Assembly: GCF_946481155.1 (NCBI RefSeq)
Contig: NZ_CAMLMK010000003.1
Location: forward strand, 13,761 to 77,760
From: an uncultured Flavobacterium sp.
Lineage (GTDB): Bacteria; Bacteroidota; Bacteroidia; Flavobacteriales; Flavobacteriaceae
Reading direction: 5' to 3'
Length of the DNA: 64,000 bases
The translations under genes and the position numbers were made by a program. The stretch's first letter is position 1. Every line of letters begins with the position of its first letter. The notes under the pieces are model-generated. The model had not been told where the DNA came from and did not search any database. It saw only the letters and a list, made by a program, of their open reading frames with translations. This document shows, one piece after another, positions 46,461 to 55,330 of this stretch.

Positions 46461-46564
46461 TTGTTTCGGATTTCAGGTTTATTTGACCAAAAAAAATAGT
46501 ATTTTTGGTTAAGACGTAAAATTATAATTAGTATTTTACAATTCATAATTCATACTTAGAAAAG

Positions 46565-48091
46565 ATGTCGTTAACCATTATAAATTCAATTGCTGCCTGG
46601 ATTCTTAAAAAACGGATTCACCAGATGGAATTGTTTTTAAAATATCCGAATGAAGTTCAGGAAGAATTGCTTTTCAATCTGATTCGAACTGCCGAAGGTA
46701 CTGTCATCGGTAAGAAATATGAATTCTCCTCCATAAGGAATTATAAGACATTCACCGAAAGAGTTCCTGTCTCCACCTATGAAGAACTGGAGCCGTTAAT
46801 AGAACTGACGCGAAAAGGAGAGCAGAACGTATTCTGGAATACCCCGATAAAATGGTTTGCAAAATCAAGCGGAACAACAAATGCAAAAAGCAAATTCATT
46901 CCGGTAAGCAACGAAGCGCTGGAAGACTGCCATTATAAGGCAAGTAAGGATTTGTTGTGCCTCTATCTGAATAATAACGAAGAATCGCAATTGTTTACTG
47001 GTAAGAGCCTTCGTTTGGGCGGAAGCAAGCAGTTGTATGAAGATAATAATACGTTTTTTGGGGATTTGTCGGCGATTTTAATTGACAATATGCCGTTCTG
47101 GGCCGAATTCAGCAGCACACCAAGCAACAAAGTATCCCTGATGAGCGAATGGGAAACCAAAATGACGGCGATTATCAATGAAACAAGAACCGAAAATGTG
47201 ACAAGCTTTGCCGGAGTTCCTTCCTGGATGATGGTTTTGCTTAACCAGATGCTGGAGCAAACCGGAAAGGAAAGCCTGTTAGAAATCTGGCCGAATCTCG
47301 AAGTGTATTTTCACGGTGGGGTAAGTTTTGAACCATACCGCGAGCAATACAAGAAGATTTTGCCAAAGCAGGATTTTAAATTTTATGAAATCTATAATGC
47401 ATCAGAAGGATTTTTTGCTATTCAGGATCTTAACAATTCTAGTGATTTGCTGCTGATGCTGGATTACGGGATTTTCTATGAATTTATTCCGATGGATACT
47501 TTCGGAACTTTAAATCAACGTGTAATTTCTTTGGCGGAGGTGGAATTGGATAAGAATTATGCCTTAGTAATCACCACGAATTCCGGTTTATGGCGCTATA
47601 TGATAGGGGATACGATCCGTTTTACTTCGCTGAATCCTTACCGTATCCGGGTAACGGGAAGAACCAAGCATCATATTAACGTGTTTGGTGAGGAATTGAT
47701 GGTAGAAAATACCGATATGGCGCTGGCGAAAACCTGCAAACAGCTGAATTGCGAAGTCATCGATTATACCGTAGCGCCGATTTTCATGGACGGAAAGGAA
47801 AAAGGCGCACACGAATGGATGATTGAATTCAGGAGCGCGCCGGAGAATATGGAAGACTTCAGAATGTTGCTGGATGAAACGTTGCAATCCTTAAATTCGG
47901 ATTATGAGGCGAAGCGATACAATAATATGACATTAAATCCGTTAGTGATGAATGTTGCGCGGGCAAATTTGTTTTATGACTGGCTGAAAGACCAGGATAA
48001 ATTGGGAGGACAGCACAAAATTCCGCGTTTGTCCAACCAAAGAGACTATTTAGAACAACTGAAAGCAATGCAGTTTTCAGAAATTATATAA
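46565..48091 (+). CDS. GH3 auxin-responsive-promoter family acyl-adenylating enzyme
   Basis: The 508-residue protein belongs to the firefly-luciferase/ANL superfamily branch related to plant GH3 amidosynthetases. The phosphate-binding motif WFAKSSGTTNAKSKFIPVS is at about residues 98-116. EIYNASEGFFAIQD and GLWRYMIGDTIRFT are the second and third adenylation motifs. Bacterial members are common in Bacteroidota, and their substrates are unknown. A small lipoprotein gene follows after five bases. A TATTTTTG box lies at 46500-46507. Confidence 0.9.
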   Translation: MSLTIINSIAAWILKKRIHQMELFLKYPNEVQEELLFNLIRTAEGTVIGKKYEFSSIRNYKTFTERVPVSTYEELEPLIELTRKGEQNVFWNTPIKWFAKSSGTTNAKSKFIPVSNEALEDCHYKASKDLLCLYLNNNEESQLFTGKSLRLGGSKQLYEDNNTFFGDLSAILIDNMPFWAEFSSTPSNKVSLMSEWETKMTAIINETRTENVTSFAGVPSWMMVLLNQMLEQTGKESLLEIWPNLEVYFHGGVSFEPYREQYKKILPKQDFKFYEIYNASEGFFAIQDLNNSSDLLLMLDYGIFYEFIPMDTFGTLNQRVISLAEVELDKNYALVITTNSGLWRYMIGDTIRFTSLNPYRIRVTGRTKHHINVFGEELMVENTDMALAKTCKQLNCEVIDYTVAPIFMDGKEKGAHEWMIEFRSAPENMEDFRMLLDETLQSLNSDYEAKRYNNMTLNPLVMNVARANLFYDWLKDQDKLGGQHKIPRLSNQRDYLEQLKAMQFSEII

Positions 48092-48096
48092 TGTAA

Positions 48097-48237
48097 ATGA
48101 AGATGAAGATGAAAAAAACACTATGCATTTTATTTTTAGGCGCAGTAATTGTGTCTTGCGGACCGAGAAGACTAGGTTGTGGCCCGGGCCGTTGTGAAAT
48201 TAAGAAACCACAAAAAGAATTTACAAGAGACTGCTAA
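48097..48237 (+). CDS. Small cysteine-containing lipoprotein of 46 residues
   Basis: The frame reads MKMKMKKTLCILFLGAVIVS with a lipobox cysteine (VIVSC), then a 25-residue mature peptide starting CGPRRLGCGPGRCEIKKP and ending in Cys. It begins five bases after the GH3 stop and is followed at once by a terminator whose stem includes its last codons. Four cysteines in so short a mature peptide suggest disulfides or metal binding. Alternative starts at the second or third Met are possible. No family is recognised. Confidence 0.65.
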   Translation: MKMKMKKTLCILFLGAVIVSCGPRRLGCGPGRCEIKKPQKEFTRDC

Positions 48238-48250
48238 GTCTCTTTTTTTA
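48226..48250 (+). terminator. Terminator overlapping the end of the small lipoprotein gene
   Basis: AGAGAC (48226-48231) pairs with GTCTCT (48238-48243) around a 6-base loop that contains the TAA stop codon, followed by T residues. Confidence 0.7.
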
Positions 48251-48270
48251 TTCTCTTAAAGTATAGGCAT

Positions 48271-48303
48271 AAAAAAAGTCCCGATTAAATCGGGACTATT
48301 TTT
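48271..48303 (-). terminator. Terminator of the low-complexity lipoprotein gene
   Basis: AGTCCCGAT (48277-48285) pairs with ATCGGGACT (48289-48297); the A run at 48271-48277 gives the T tract on the minus strand. It lies just past the stop codon of the gene at 48319-48546. Confidence 0.85.
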
Positions 48304-48318
48304 TGCAGTAATGTTTAA

Positions 48319-48546
48319 TTACTTTTTAACTTCTTCAGTAGCTGGAGCAGCTTCAGTAGTAGTAGCAGGAGCTTCAGTAGTAGCAGCAGCAGAATCAACT
48401 ACTTCAGTAGTAGCTTCAACAGCTTCTTCAGTTACAGGAGCAACTTCTTCAGTTACTGCAGTTTCTTCTTTTGCAGTTTCTTTACATGATACGAAAGAAA
48501 CACTCATCATAGCTACTAAAGCTAAGCTTAAAACAACTTTTTTCAT
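48319..48546 (-). CDS. Low-complexity Ala/Glu/Thr/Val-rich lipoprotein
   Basis: The 75-residue protein has a lipoprotein signal peptide (LALVAMMSVSFVSC, Cys at about 21). Its mature part is built almost only from E, A, T, V and P (KETAKEETAVTEEVAPVTEE, then AAATTEAPATTTEAAP). It should be disordered and anionic, tethered to a membrane. A similar protein is encoded at 54972-55190. The opposite strand is also open, but that is a consequence of the repetitive GCT/TCA codons. A dedicated terminator follows. Function unknown. Confidence 0.8.
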   Translation of the reverse strand: MKKVVLSLALVAMMSVSFVSCKETAKEETAVTEEVAPVTEEAVEATTEVVDSAAATTEAPATTTEAAPATEEVKK

Positions 48547-48753
48547 CTTACTAAATTATAAAGGTTAATTATTAATTCGGAGCAAAGATATAAATTTTTT
48601 GGTACGATAAAATAATTTTTTTCTTTTTTTCAAAAAAAATATATTCGCCCAAAATGCACCTGCTGAACGACTTAGATTTCAAAAGAAACAAAAAAAAATT
48701 GTAAGGTAAAAATTTCTTTATTTTTTATATCTAATTGATTCACAGAGTCGTCT

Positions 48754-50910
48754 TTATTTCTTTTTCTTTTTAACGGGTTTTACCAATTTCATCTCTTCAA
48801 TTAAATTTTTTGCACCGGCATATTTGTCAATTATAAATAACACATAGCGCATATCTACCATAATATTCCTACAGATTGAAGGGTCGTAATGGATATCGCT
48901 CATAGTACCTTCCCAAACGCGGTCAAAATTCAATCCGATCAGGTTGCCGTTGGCGTCAAGCGCCGGACTTCCTGAGTTACCACCGGTTGTATGGTTTGTA
49001 GCAATAAAAGCTACCGGCATTTTTCCGTTTTTGTCGGCATACTGTCCGTAATCCTTCGCATTATAAAGTTCGATTAGTTTTTGCGGAACATCAAACTCGT
49101 AGTCGCCCGGAATGTATTTTTCCATTACTCCGTCAAGGTAGGTCATTGGCTCGTAAGAAACCGCATCGGTTGGCGTGTAGCCTTTTACTTTTCCGTAAGT
49201 GACACGTAATGTACTGTTGGCGTCGGGGAAAATGCGTGCTGATTTCGGACTCAGTTCCAAAATACCTTTCATATAAGTACGTTGTAAAGCAATGTTTTTT
49301 AAGTTCAGCTCGTCGTATTTTGGAGATACGTTTTTCAAATACGCATCCGAAATAGTCTTAACCAGCTGATAGCCTTTGTCGTTATTTAGTTTTTCGAGAA
49401 CCGATTTGGTGTCGCCTGCCAGTAATTCCTTCACGCCGGCATAAGAGGTCAACTTCGATTGCCCATAAACTTCTGCAGTAAGTTTTTTGACGTCCAGATT
49501 GTTCAGAGAAGCCGGTAAAAACTGGTTTGGTGATTTTGTTGCGTATAATGCAATTAGCTGTTCAAACACCTTTTCATCTACCTCTGCATTAAAATCTTTA
49601 TAGAGTTCTTCCAGTCCATTAATGGTGTTATTTTTTCTGTCAGTGAAAGATTGCTCTCCTTTAGAATTGTAAACTTGTTCTAATTGATATAAGCGGTACC
49701 CCACAGTCAGTAATTCGGTATTTCTTAAAACAACTTCCGTGAAATAATCTCTTGCTAAAGCGTAAGGAGCAATGGCTTCATAATTGGTTTTGAACTCTGC
49801 CAATACATTACCATACTCAGCCTGTTTTCCGGCTTTGGCAACTTTGTCCATGAAATCTTTTTCAAACTTTTGCTTAATGGCAACTGCATTTGTTTTCTTA
49901 AGCCCTTTTGATTCGCCTATCCATTTTTTCCAGTAATTCGCTACCGAGGCATATTTGGAAGCATATTGGATTTTGATGGCATTGTCTTTACGCATAAACC
50001 CGTCCTGAACTTTCAAAGCACGATCGCGGACTTCAATTTTAGCGGGGTTTAGATTGTTTACAATTTGCGCTACGGCATAAGAAGGCAAGTATTCCTGCGT
50101 TCTTCCCGGATAACCGAAAACCATAGTGAAATCATTTTCCTGAATGCCTTTGATCGAAACGGGGAAGAAGTGCTTTGGTTTGTATGGGACGTTGTCTTTG
50201 GAATAGGCTGCCGGACGATTATTTTTATCGGCATAAATCCGGAATAAAGAGAAATCTCCTGTATGACGCGGCCAAACCCAGTTGTCGGTATCGGATCCGA
50301 ATTTCCCGATAGAGGAAGGCGGTGCGCCTACTAAACGAACATCCGTGTAGCTTTCTACAACGAAAAGAATGTATTGGTTTCCATCGTAGAAGGTTCGGAT
50401 TCTGTTTTCCTGCCAGGATTCTTTTGGAAGTGTTTTGCTCAAAAAGGCAATATTTTCCTGGATTTTCTTTTGCTTTTCTGCTTCTGAAGGTAAATTCATC
50501 ACACCTTCCAGTACTTTATTGGTAACGTCTTCAATTTTTACGATGAACGTTACTTCCAAATCTTTGTTTGGTAATTCATCCTCCATTTTGTACGCCCAAA
50601 AACCATTGGTTAAATAGTCGTGATCTACAGTAGAATGGGCTTGGATTTCACCATAACCACAGTGATGATTCGTTAATATTAATCCTTGTGGTGAAATTAC
50701 TTCCGAAGTACAACCGCCGTTGAAATGCGGAACGGCATCTTTCAGGCTGGAATGGTTCGCAGAATAAATATCATCTGCCGAGATTTTCATTCCCAGATTT
50801 TTCATTTCAGTTTCATTCATTCCTTTTAAAAGGGAAGGAATCCACATACCGCCTTGTTGCGCGAATGTGGGTAAAACGAATAAAATAATAAGTAGTTTTA
50901 AAAATTTCAT
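48754..50910 (-). CDS. S46 family dipeptidyl peptidase, DPP11-like
   Basis: The 718-residue exported peptidase (signal peptide cut near LPTFAQ) has the S46 triad: His in LTNHHCGYGEIQAHS, Asp in TGDFSLFRIYADK and Ser646 in TGGNSGSPALDANG. S46 enzymes remove dipeptides from the N-terminus of peptides in the periplasm. Eighteen residues after the serine stands Arg664 (FDRVWEG). In P. gingivalis DPP11 the arginine at the equivalent position sets preference for Asp/Glu at P1, whereas DPP7 has glycine. I therefore infer acidic-residue specificity. The C-terminus is KKKKK. Confidence 0.93.
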   Translation of the reverse strand: MKFLKLLIILFVLPTFAQQGGMWIPSLLKGMNETEMKNLGMKISADDIYSANHSSLKDAVPHFNGGCTSEVISPQGLILTNHHCGYGEIQAHSTVDHDYLTNGFWAYKMEDELPNKDLEVTFIVKIEDVTNKVLEGVMNLPSEAEKQKKIQENIAFLSKTLPKESWQENRIRTFYDGNQYILFVVESYTDVRLVGAPPSSIGKFGSDTDNWVWPRHTGDFSLFRIYADKNNRPAAYSKDNVPYKPKHFFPVSIKGIQENDFTMVFGYPGRTQEYLPSYAVAQIVNNLNPAKIEVRDRALKVQDGFMRKDNAIKIQYASKYASVANYWKKWIGESKGLKKTNAVAIKQKFEKDFMDKVAKAGKQAEYGNVLAEFKTNYEAIAPYALARDYFTEVVLRNTELLTVGYRLYQLEQVYNSKGEQSFTDRKNNTINGLEELYKDFNAEVDEKVFEQLIALYATKSPNQFLPASLNNLDVKKLTAEVYGQSKLTSYAGVKELLAGDTKSVLEKLNNDKGYQLVKTISDAYLKNVSPKYDELNLKNIALQRTYMKGILELSPKSARIFPDANSTLRVTYGKVKGYTPTDAVSYEPMTYLDGVMEKYIPGDYEFDVPQKLIELYNAKDYGQYADKNGKMPVAFIATNHTTGGNSGSPALDANGNLIGLNFDRVWEGTMSDIHYDPSICRNIMVDMRYVLFIIDKYAGAKNLIEEMKLVKPVKKKKK

Positions 50911-50930
50911 TGGTTTGGGTATTAGTGTTT

Positions 50931-51380
50931 TTATTTTACGATGTATTTCATCAATTTGCGATGTTGTACGCCAAAATCGTGAGCAAGATACAATTTTTGC
51001 GCATTTTCATTATGTCCTTCTACTTCAAGGTAGACGATTTTTAATTTTAATGTAAGAGCTTCTGCCTGAATAAAGCGAAGCGTCTCTTTTCCGATTCCTT
51101 TGCCACGGGCTTTTTCGATAAGATAGAGTTCATCCAGAAAGGCAATCCTTCCGCCATATTCAAAGCTAAAAACAAAGGTTAAGATCACATATCCGACAAT
51201 TTCATTCTCACTATAAATCAACCACGCTTTTCCTAAATGCTCCTCCGAAAGAAACTGATGGAACAATCTTTTTGTCTTTATTGTGTCGAAAGGATACTGG
51301 TCAATGGCATAAAAATCCTGCATCATAGCAGTAATTACTTCGATGTCAGCCGCTGAAAGCCCTTTAAATATCGCTATCAT
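50931..51380 (-). CDS. GNAT family N-acetyltransferase
   Basis: The 149-residue protein has the GNAT acetyl-CoA pyrophosphate loop in EKARGKGIGKETLRFIQAEA (about residues 90-109), preceded by strand AFLDELYLI and followed by KIVYLEVEGHNENAQKLYLA. The substrate cannot be told. Its start overlaps the end of waaA by four bases, so the two are co-translated. Confidence 0.9.
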   Translation of the reverse strand: MIAIFKGLSAADIEVITAMMQDFYAIDQYPFDTIKTKRLFHQFLSEEHLGKAWLIYSENEIVGYVILTFVFSFEYGGRIAFLDELYLIEKARGKGIGKETLRFIQAEALTLKLKIVYLEVEGHNENAQKLYLAHDFGVQHRKLMKYIVK

Positions 51381-52606
51381 CCGATCTGATTTAAAATGAT
51401 GTTCGTCGCGCCTTTGTTCATTTGTACAAAAGTGCTGCAGATATGACCTTTCTCATAACGCTCGTCTTCATTTTGTACCAGTAAATCAAAAGCCTGCGTA
51501 AGCTCCTCCTGAGAAGAAATTGAAATGCAGCCTTCCAGATTGACTAAAGCGGTTGCTTCTGCAAAATGGGAATAGTTCGGTCCAATGACGATCGGAAGTC
51601 CGAAAGTCGCCGGTTCCAGGATATTATGAACGCCCGGATTTCCAAACCCACCGCCCACATAGGCAATATCGGCATAACTGTATATTTTGGTCAGAATCCC
51701 TATAGTGTCGATGATGAAAACCTGATATTCGGATAAGTTCTGAGTTTCTTTTTCTGAAAATAAAACCATTTTCTTCGAAAGGGAATTTTTCAATTGCTGG
51801 AGCTGATCGGGTTTGATATTATGTGGTGCAATAATGAATTTTACATTGGCATCCGACTGATTGATATAATTCGCAAGCAAAGCTTCGTCTTTCGGCCAGG
51901 AACTTCCGATGACAATCGTTGGTGTATTGTTCTTGAATTTATCGATAAAATCAAGGGAATTGTCTCGTTCCAAAATGGAAACAACACGGTCAAAACGCGT
52001 ATCGCCGGAAACTTTTACATTGTTGAAACCGATGCCCTGTAATAGTTTTTTTGAGCTTTCGTTCTGAACAAAAAAGTAGTTGAAGCTCTTTAGTGCATTG
52101 CGATAAAAACCGCCGTACCATTTAAAGAAGGATTGCTTCTCCCTGAAAATCCCCGAAATAAGATATGTTTTAATGTTCTGTTTCTTAAGTTCGTTCAGGT
52201 AATTCGGCCAGTATTCGTATTTGATGAAAACCGCCATTTCGGGATGGGCTAACCTCAAAAATTGCTGTGCGTTTTCTTTCGTATCTAAAGGAAGGTACAC
52301 TGTGGCATCAGCAACCTGATTATTTTTTCGGACTTCATATCCGGAAGGCGAGAAGAAGGTCACGATAATTTTATGCGAAGGATATTTTTCCTTGATTTTT
52401 TCAATAACCGGAAGTCCTTGTTCATATTCCCCAAGTGAAGCGGCATGAAACCAAATTGTTTTATCGGAAGCGCTTATTTTAGACGCCAATGTACTGAAAA
52501 CGGTTTTTCGTCCTTCAACGAATAATTTGATTTTAGGACTGAACATGGCCACAATTTTCAGTAGAAATCCGGCAATGTGCACCAGTAAATTATAGAGGAA
52601 AAACAT
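51377..52606 (-). CDS. waaA: 3-deoxy-D-manno-octulosonic acid (Kdo) transferase
   Basis: The 409-residue GT30-family enzyme adds Kdo to lipid IVA in lipopolysaccharide synthesis at the inner membrane. It has an N-terminal membrane helix, the donor/acceptor motif WFHAASLGEYEQGLPVIEKI (His and Glu) and the C-terminal IAYVGGGFGNPGVHNILEPA, which binds CMP-Kdo. Length is normal. It is the first gene of a pair with the GNAT gene. Confidence 0.94.
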   Translation of the reverse strand: MFFLYNLLVHIAGFLLKIVAMFSPKIKLFVEGRKTVFSTLASKISASDKTIWFHAASLGEYEQGLPVIEKIKEKYPSHKIIVTFFSPSGYEVRKNNQVADATVYLPLDTKENAQQFLRLAHPEMAVFIKYEYWPNYLNELKKQNIKTYLISGIFREKQSFFKWYGGFYRNALKSFNYFFVQNESSKKLLQGIGFNNVKVSGDTRFDRVVSILERDNSLDFIDKFKNNTPTIVIGSSWPKDEALLANYINQSDANVKFIIAPHNIKPDQLQQLKNSLSKKMVLFSEKETQNLSEYQVFIIDTIGILTKIYSYADIAYVGGGFGNPGVHNILEPATFGLPIVIGPNYSHFAEATALVNLEGCISISSQEELTQAFDLLVQNEDERYEKGHICSTFVQMNKGATNIILNQIG

Positions 52607-52705
52607 AACTTTTCTTTTGTTGCGCTAAAATACGGTTTCTTTTTATTATCCTTAAATCATTCTACTTTAATTCGTATTTTTGCTTGTTTTAAATACCTTT
52701 TTCAA

Positions 52706-53839
52706 ATGAGAAAATTACAGATGGTTGACCTGAAAAGTCAATACGAAAAAATAAAAGATACTGTCAACGCTTCCATTCAGGAAGTTCTGGATACCACAAC
52801 TTATATTAACGGCCCTCAAGTACAACAATTCCAGAAATCACTGGAAGATTACCTTGACGTAAAACACGTGATCCCGTGCGCGAACGGAACCGATGCCCTG
52901 CAAATTGCCATGATGGGATTAGGATTGAAACCCGGCGATGAGGTAATTACTGCCGATTTTACTTTCGCAGCTACCGTTGAAGTTATTGCGTTATTGCAAT
53001 TAACACCGGTTTTGGTGGATGTGGAAATGGATACTTTCAATATTTCAATTGAAGCGATTAAAAAAGCGATCACGCCAAGAACTAAAGCGATTGTTCCGGT
53101 GCATTTATTCGGAAAGGCGGCCAATATGGATGCCATTATGAAATTGGCGCTGGAACATGATTTATATGTAATCGAAGATAATGCCCAGGCAATTGGAGCG
53201 AATTTCACTTCAGGAGACGGAACGAAAAAGAAAGTCGGAACCATTGGTCATGTTGCTTCAACATCGTTCTTTCCTTCTAAAAATCTAGGTTGTTATGGTG
53301 ATGGCGGTGCAATTTTCACCAATGATGATACTTTGGCGCACACCCTTCGCGGAATCGTAAATCACGGAATGTACGTGCGTTACCATCACGATGTAGTAGG
53401 CGTGAATTCCCGTTTGGACAGTGTTCAGGCTGCGGTTTTGAATGCGAAGTTGCCGTTATTGGACACTTATAATAAAGCAAGGAGAGCAGCTGCTGCGAAA
53501 TACAATGCGGCTTTTGCCAATCATAAAAATATTGTTGTCCCTTCATTTGATTTGAATGGCGACGATCACGTTTTTCATCAATATACTTTAAGAATTGTGG
53601 ACGCTGACAGAAATGCCTTAATGGAACATCTGCAAAGTAAAGGCGTTCCGTGCGCGATTTATTACCCGATTCCGTTGCACAGTCAGAAAGCTTATGTGGA
53701 TTCACGTTACAGAGAAGAGGATTTTCCGGTAACAAACCAACTGGTTAACGAAGTGATTTCGTTAGCGATGCATACTGAGCTTGACGAAGAGCAAATTAAA
53801 TACATCACCGATTCAGTTCTGGAATTTTTTAATCGATAG
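52706..53839 (+). CDS. DegT/DnrJ/EryC1/StrS-type sugar aminotransferase
   Basis: The 377-residue PLP enzyme has the family opening KLQMVDLKSQYEKIKDTVNA, the substrate-binding GTDALQIAMMGLGLKPGDEV, and the Schiff-base lysine in TSFFPSKNLGCYGDGGAIFT (about residue 195). Such enzymes aminate keto-sugar nucleotides for LPS or exopolysaccharide. galE follows after six bases, so the pair is probably involved in surface glycan precursors. A TATTTTTG box lies at 52675-52682. Confidence 0.92.
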   Translation: MRKLQMVDLKSQYEKIKDTVNASIQEVLDTTTYINGPQVQQFQKSLEDYLDVKHVIPCANGTDALQIAMMGLGLKPGDEVITADFTFAATVEVIALLQLTPVLVDVEMDTFNISIEAIKKAITPRTKAIVPVHLFGKAANMDAIMKLALEHDLYVIEDNAQAIGANFTSGDGTKKKVGTIGHVASTSFFPSKNLGCYGDGGAIFTNDDTLAHTLRGIVNHGMYVRYHHDVVGVNSRLDSVQAAVLNAKLPLLDTYNKARRAAAAKYNAAFANHKNIVVPSFDLNGDDHVFHQYTLRIVDADRNALMEHLQSKGVPCAIYYPIPLHSQKAYVDSRYREEDFPVTNQLVNEVISLAMHTELDEEQIKYITDSVLEFFNR

Positions 53840-53845
53840 TTAAGG

Positions 53846-54859
53846 ATGAAGATTCTTGTAACCGGCGGTTTAGGATTTATTGGCTCGCATACCGTTGTGG
53901 AATTGCGAAGCGAAGGATTTGAAGTGATCATAGTCGACAATCTTTCCAATTCTTCTTTGGAGGTTTTAGATGGCATTGAGCGCATTTCAGGAATGCGTCC
54001 TCAGTTCGAGAATATAGATTTGCGGGATAAAACTGCTGTGCAGGAATTTTTTAAAAAGCATCGGGATATTTCGGGAGTGATTCATTTTGCAGCTTCAAAA
54101 GCGGTAGGCGAGAGCGTGGAAAATCCGTTGCTGTATTATGAAAATAATATCCATTCCCTGGTGTATCTTCTGCAGGAATTGCAGCAAAAACCGGAAGCGC
54201 AATTTATTTTCAGTTCGTCGTGTACGGTTTACGGTCAGGCCGAAACCATGCCGATTACAGAAAATGCCCCCGTGCAACAATCGATGTCACCCTATGGAAA
54301 TACCAAACAGATTGGAGAGGAAATTATTAGTGATGTGGCTAAAGTAAGTAATATCGATGCTGTATTATTGCGCTATTTTAATCCAATAGGCGCCCATCCT
54401 TCAGCGGAAATTGGCGAATTGCCTATTGGTGTTCCTCAAAATTTAGTGCCTTTTATTACACAAACGGCTATCGGGATGCGTCAGGAATTGTCAGTTTATG
54501 GCAATGATTATCCTACGCCGGATGGAACCTGTATCCGTGATTATATCCATGTAGTGGATTTGGCGAAAGCTCATGTGACTGCACTACAGCGTTTGATCAG
54601 AAGGGAAAATACCGATAAGGTAGAGGTTTTCAACGTAGGGACTGGAACCGGTAGTTCTGTTCTGGAAGTTATTGCTGCTTTTGAAAGAGTAAGCAACACG
54701 AAATTGCCCTATAAAATTGTTGGCAGAAGAGAAGGCGATATCGTTTCCGCCTATGCAAATACCGATAAGGCAAATATAATTTTAGGCTGGAAAGCCCAAT
54801 TCACCCTGGAAGAAGCCCTGGCAAGTGCCTGGAAGTGGGAACAGAAAATCAGAAAATAA
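53846..54859 (+). CDS. galE: UDP-glucose 4-epimerase
   Basis: The 337-residue extended SDR enzyme interconverts UDP-glucose and UDP-galactose. The NAD-binding motif is MKILVTGGLGFIGSHTVVEL, the catalytic serine region is FIFSSSCTVYG, and the Tyr-x3-Lys pair is in SPYGNTKQIGEE. RYFNPIGAHPS and GEL...VPQNLVPFI are GalE-specific. It forms an operon with the aminotransferase and ends before a strong terminator. Confidence 0.95.
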   Translation: MKILVTGGLGFIGSHTVVELRSEGFEVIIVDNLSNSSLEVLDGIERISGMRPQFENIDLRDKTAVQEFFKKHRDISGVIHFAASKAVGESVENPLLYYENNIHSLVYLLQELQQKPEAQFIFSSSCTVYGQAETMPITENAPVQQSMSPYGNTKQIGEEIISDVAKVSNIDAVLLRYFNPIGAHPSAEIGELPIGVPQNLVPFITQTAIGMRQELSVYGNDYPTPDGTCIRDYIHVVDLAKAHVTALQRLIRRENTDKVEVFNVGTGTGSSVLEVIAAFERVSNTKLPYKIVGRREGDIVSAYANTDKANIILGWKAQFTLEEALASAWKWEQKIRK

Positions 54860-54886
54860 CATAAGCTTGAAAAAACAAAAACTCCC

Positions 54887-54912
54887 AATCGTAAAGACTT
54901 GGGAGTTTTTTA
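54887..54912 (+). terminator. Terminator after galE
   Basis: AAAACTCCCAA and TTGGGAGTTTT form an 11-bp stem around a 10-base loop with a T tract. Confidence 0.88.
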
Positions 54913-54937
54913 TTGAAGTTGAGATCGTTCAAATGCA

Positions 54938-54967
54938 TAAAAAAAGCCGATCGTGAAACCGGCTTTA
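54938..54967 (-). terminator. Terminator of the second low-complexity lipoprotein gene
   Basis: AAAGCCG and CGGCTTT pair around a 9-10 base loop; the preceding A run gives T residues on the minus strand just past the lipoprotein stop codon. Confidence 0.78.
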
Positions 54968-54971
54968 AAAA

Positions 54972-55190
54972 TTACTTTTTAATTTCTTCTTTTGCTTCTT
55001 CAGCAGCAGCTTCAACTTTTGCAGTTGCAGTGTCAGCCGTAGCCTCCATAGCCTGAGATGCAGAATCTACTGTTTCGTTCATTTCTGTTGCAGCAGCATC
55101 AGCAGCTTCGTCAATTTTTTCTTCTGTTTTTTCTTTACAAGAAACCATCAATGCTCCAACGAACGCTAAAGCTAAAAGTGTTTTTTTCAT
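54972..55190 (-). CDS. Low-complexity Ala/Glu/Thr-rich lipoprotein (second copy)
   Basis: The 72-residue protein has a lipoprotein signal (LLALAFVGALMVSC, Cys at about 18) and a mature part rich in E, A, T, D and K (KEKTEEKIDEAADAAATEMN, TADTATAKVEAAAEEAKEEI). It resembles the 75-residue lipoprotein at 48319-48546 in size, signal and composition, although this one is more helix-prone, with heptad-like Ala spacing. The gene is monocistronic with its own terminator. Function unknown. Confidence 0.8.
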   Translation of the reverse strand: MKKTLLALAFVGALMVSCKEKTEEKIDEAADAAATEMNETVDSASQAMEATADTATAKVEAAAEEAKEEIKK

Positions 55191-55330
55191 TTTTTTAAGT
55201 TTAAGAATTAATAATTATTTATACTTATTGATAAAGTTAAAATAAAATTTTAATTAAAAACAAAACGGACCAAAAATTTTTAATAAAAAAAGCAATAAAC
55301 TCCTATTAATTTAAGGAAGTCCGACTTTTA

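Noticed and set aside
48311..48568. Open frame of 85 residues on the plus strand, Ala/Ser/Val-rich
   Set aside because: It is the mirror of the repetitive codons of the minus-strand lipoprotein, which has a lipobox, a terminator and a plausible start; the plus-strand frame has none of these.
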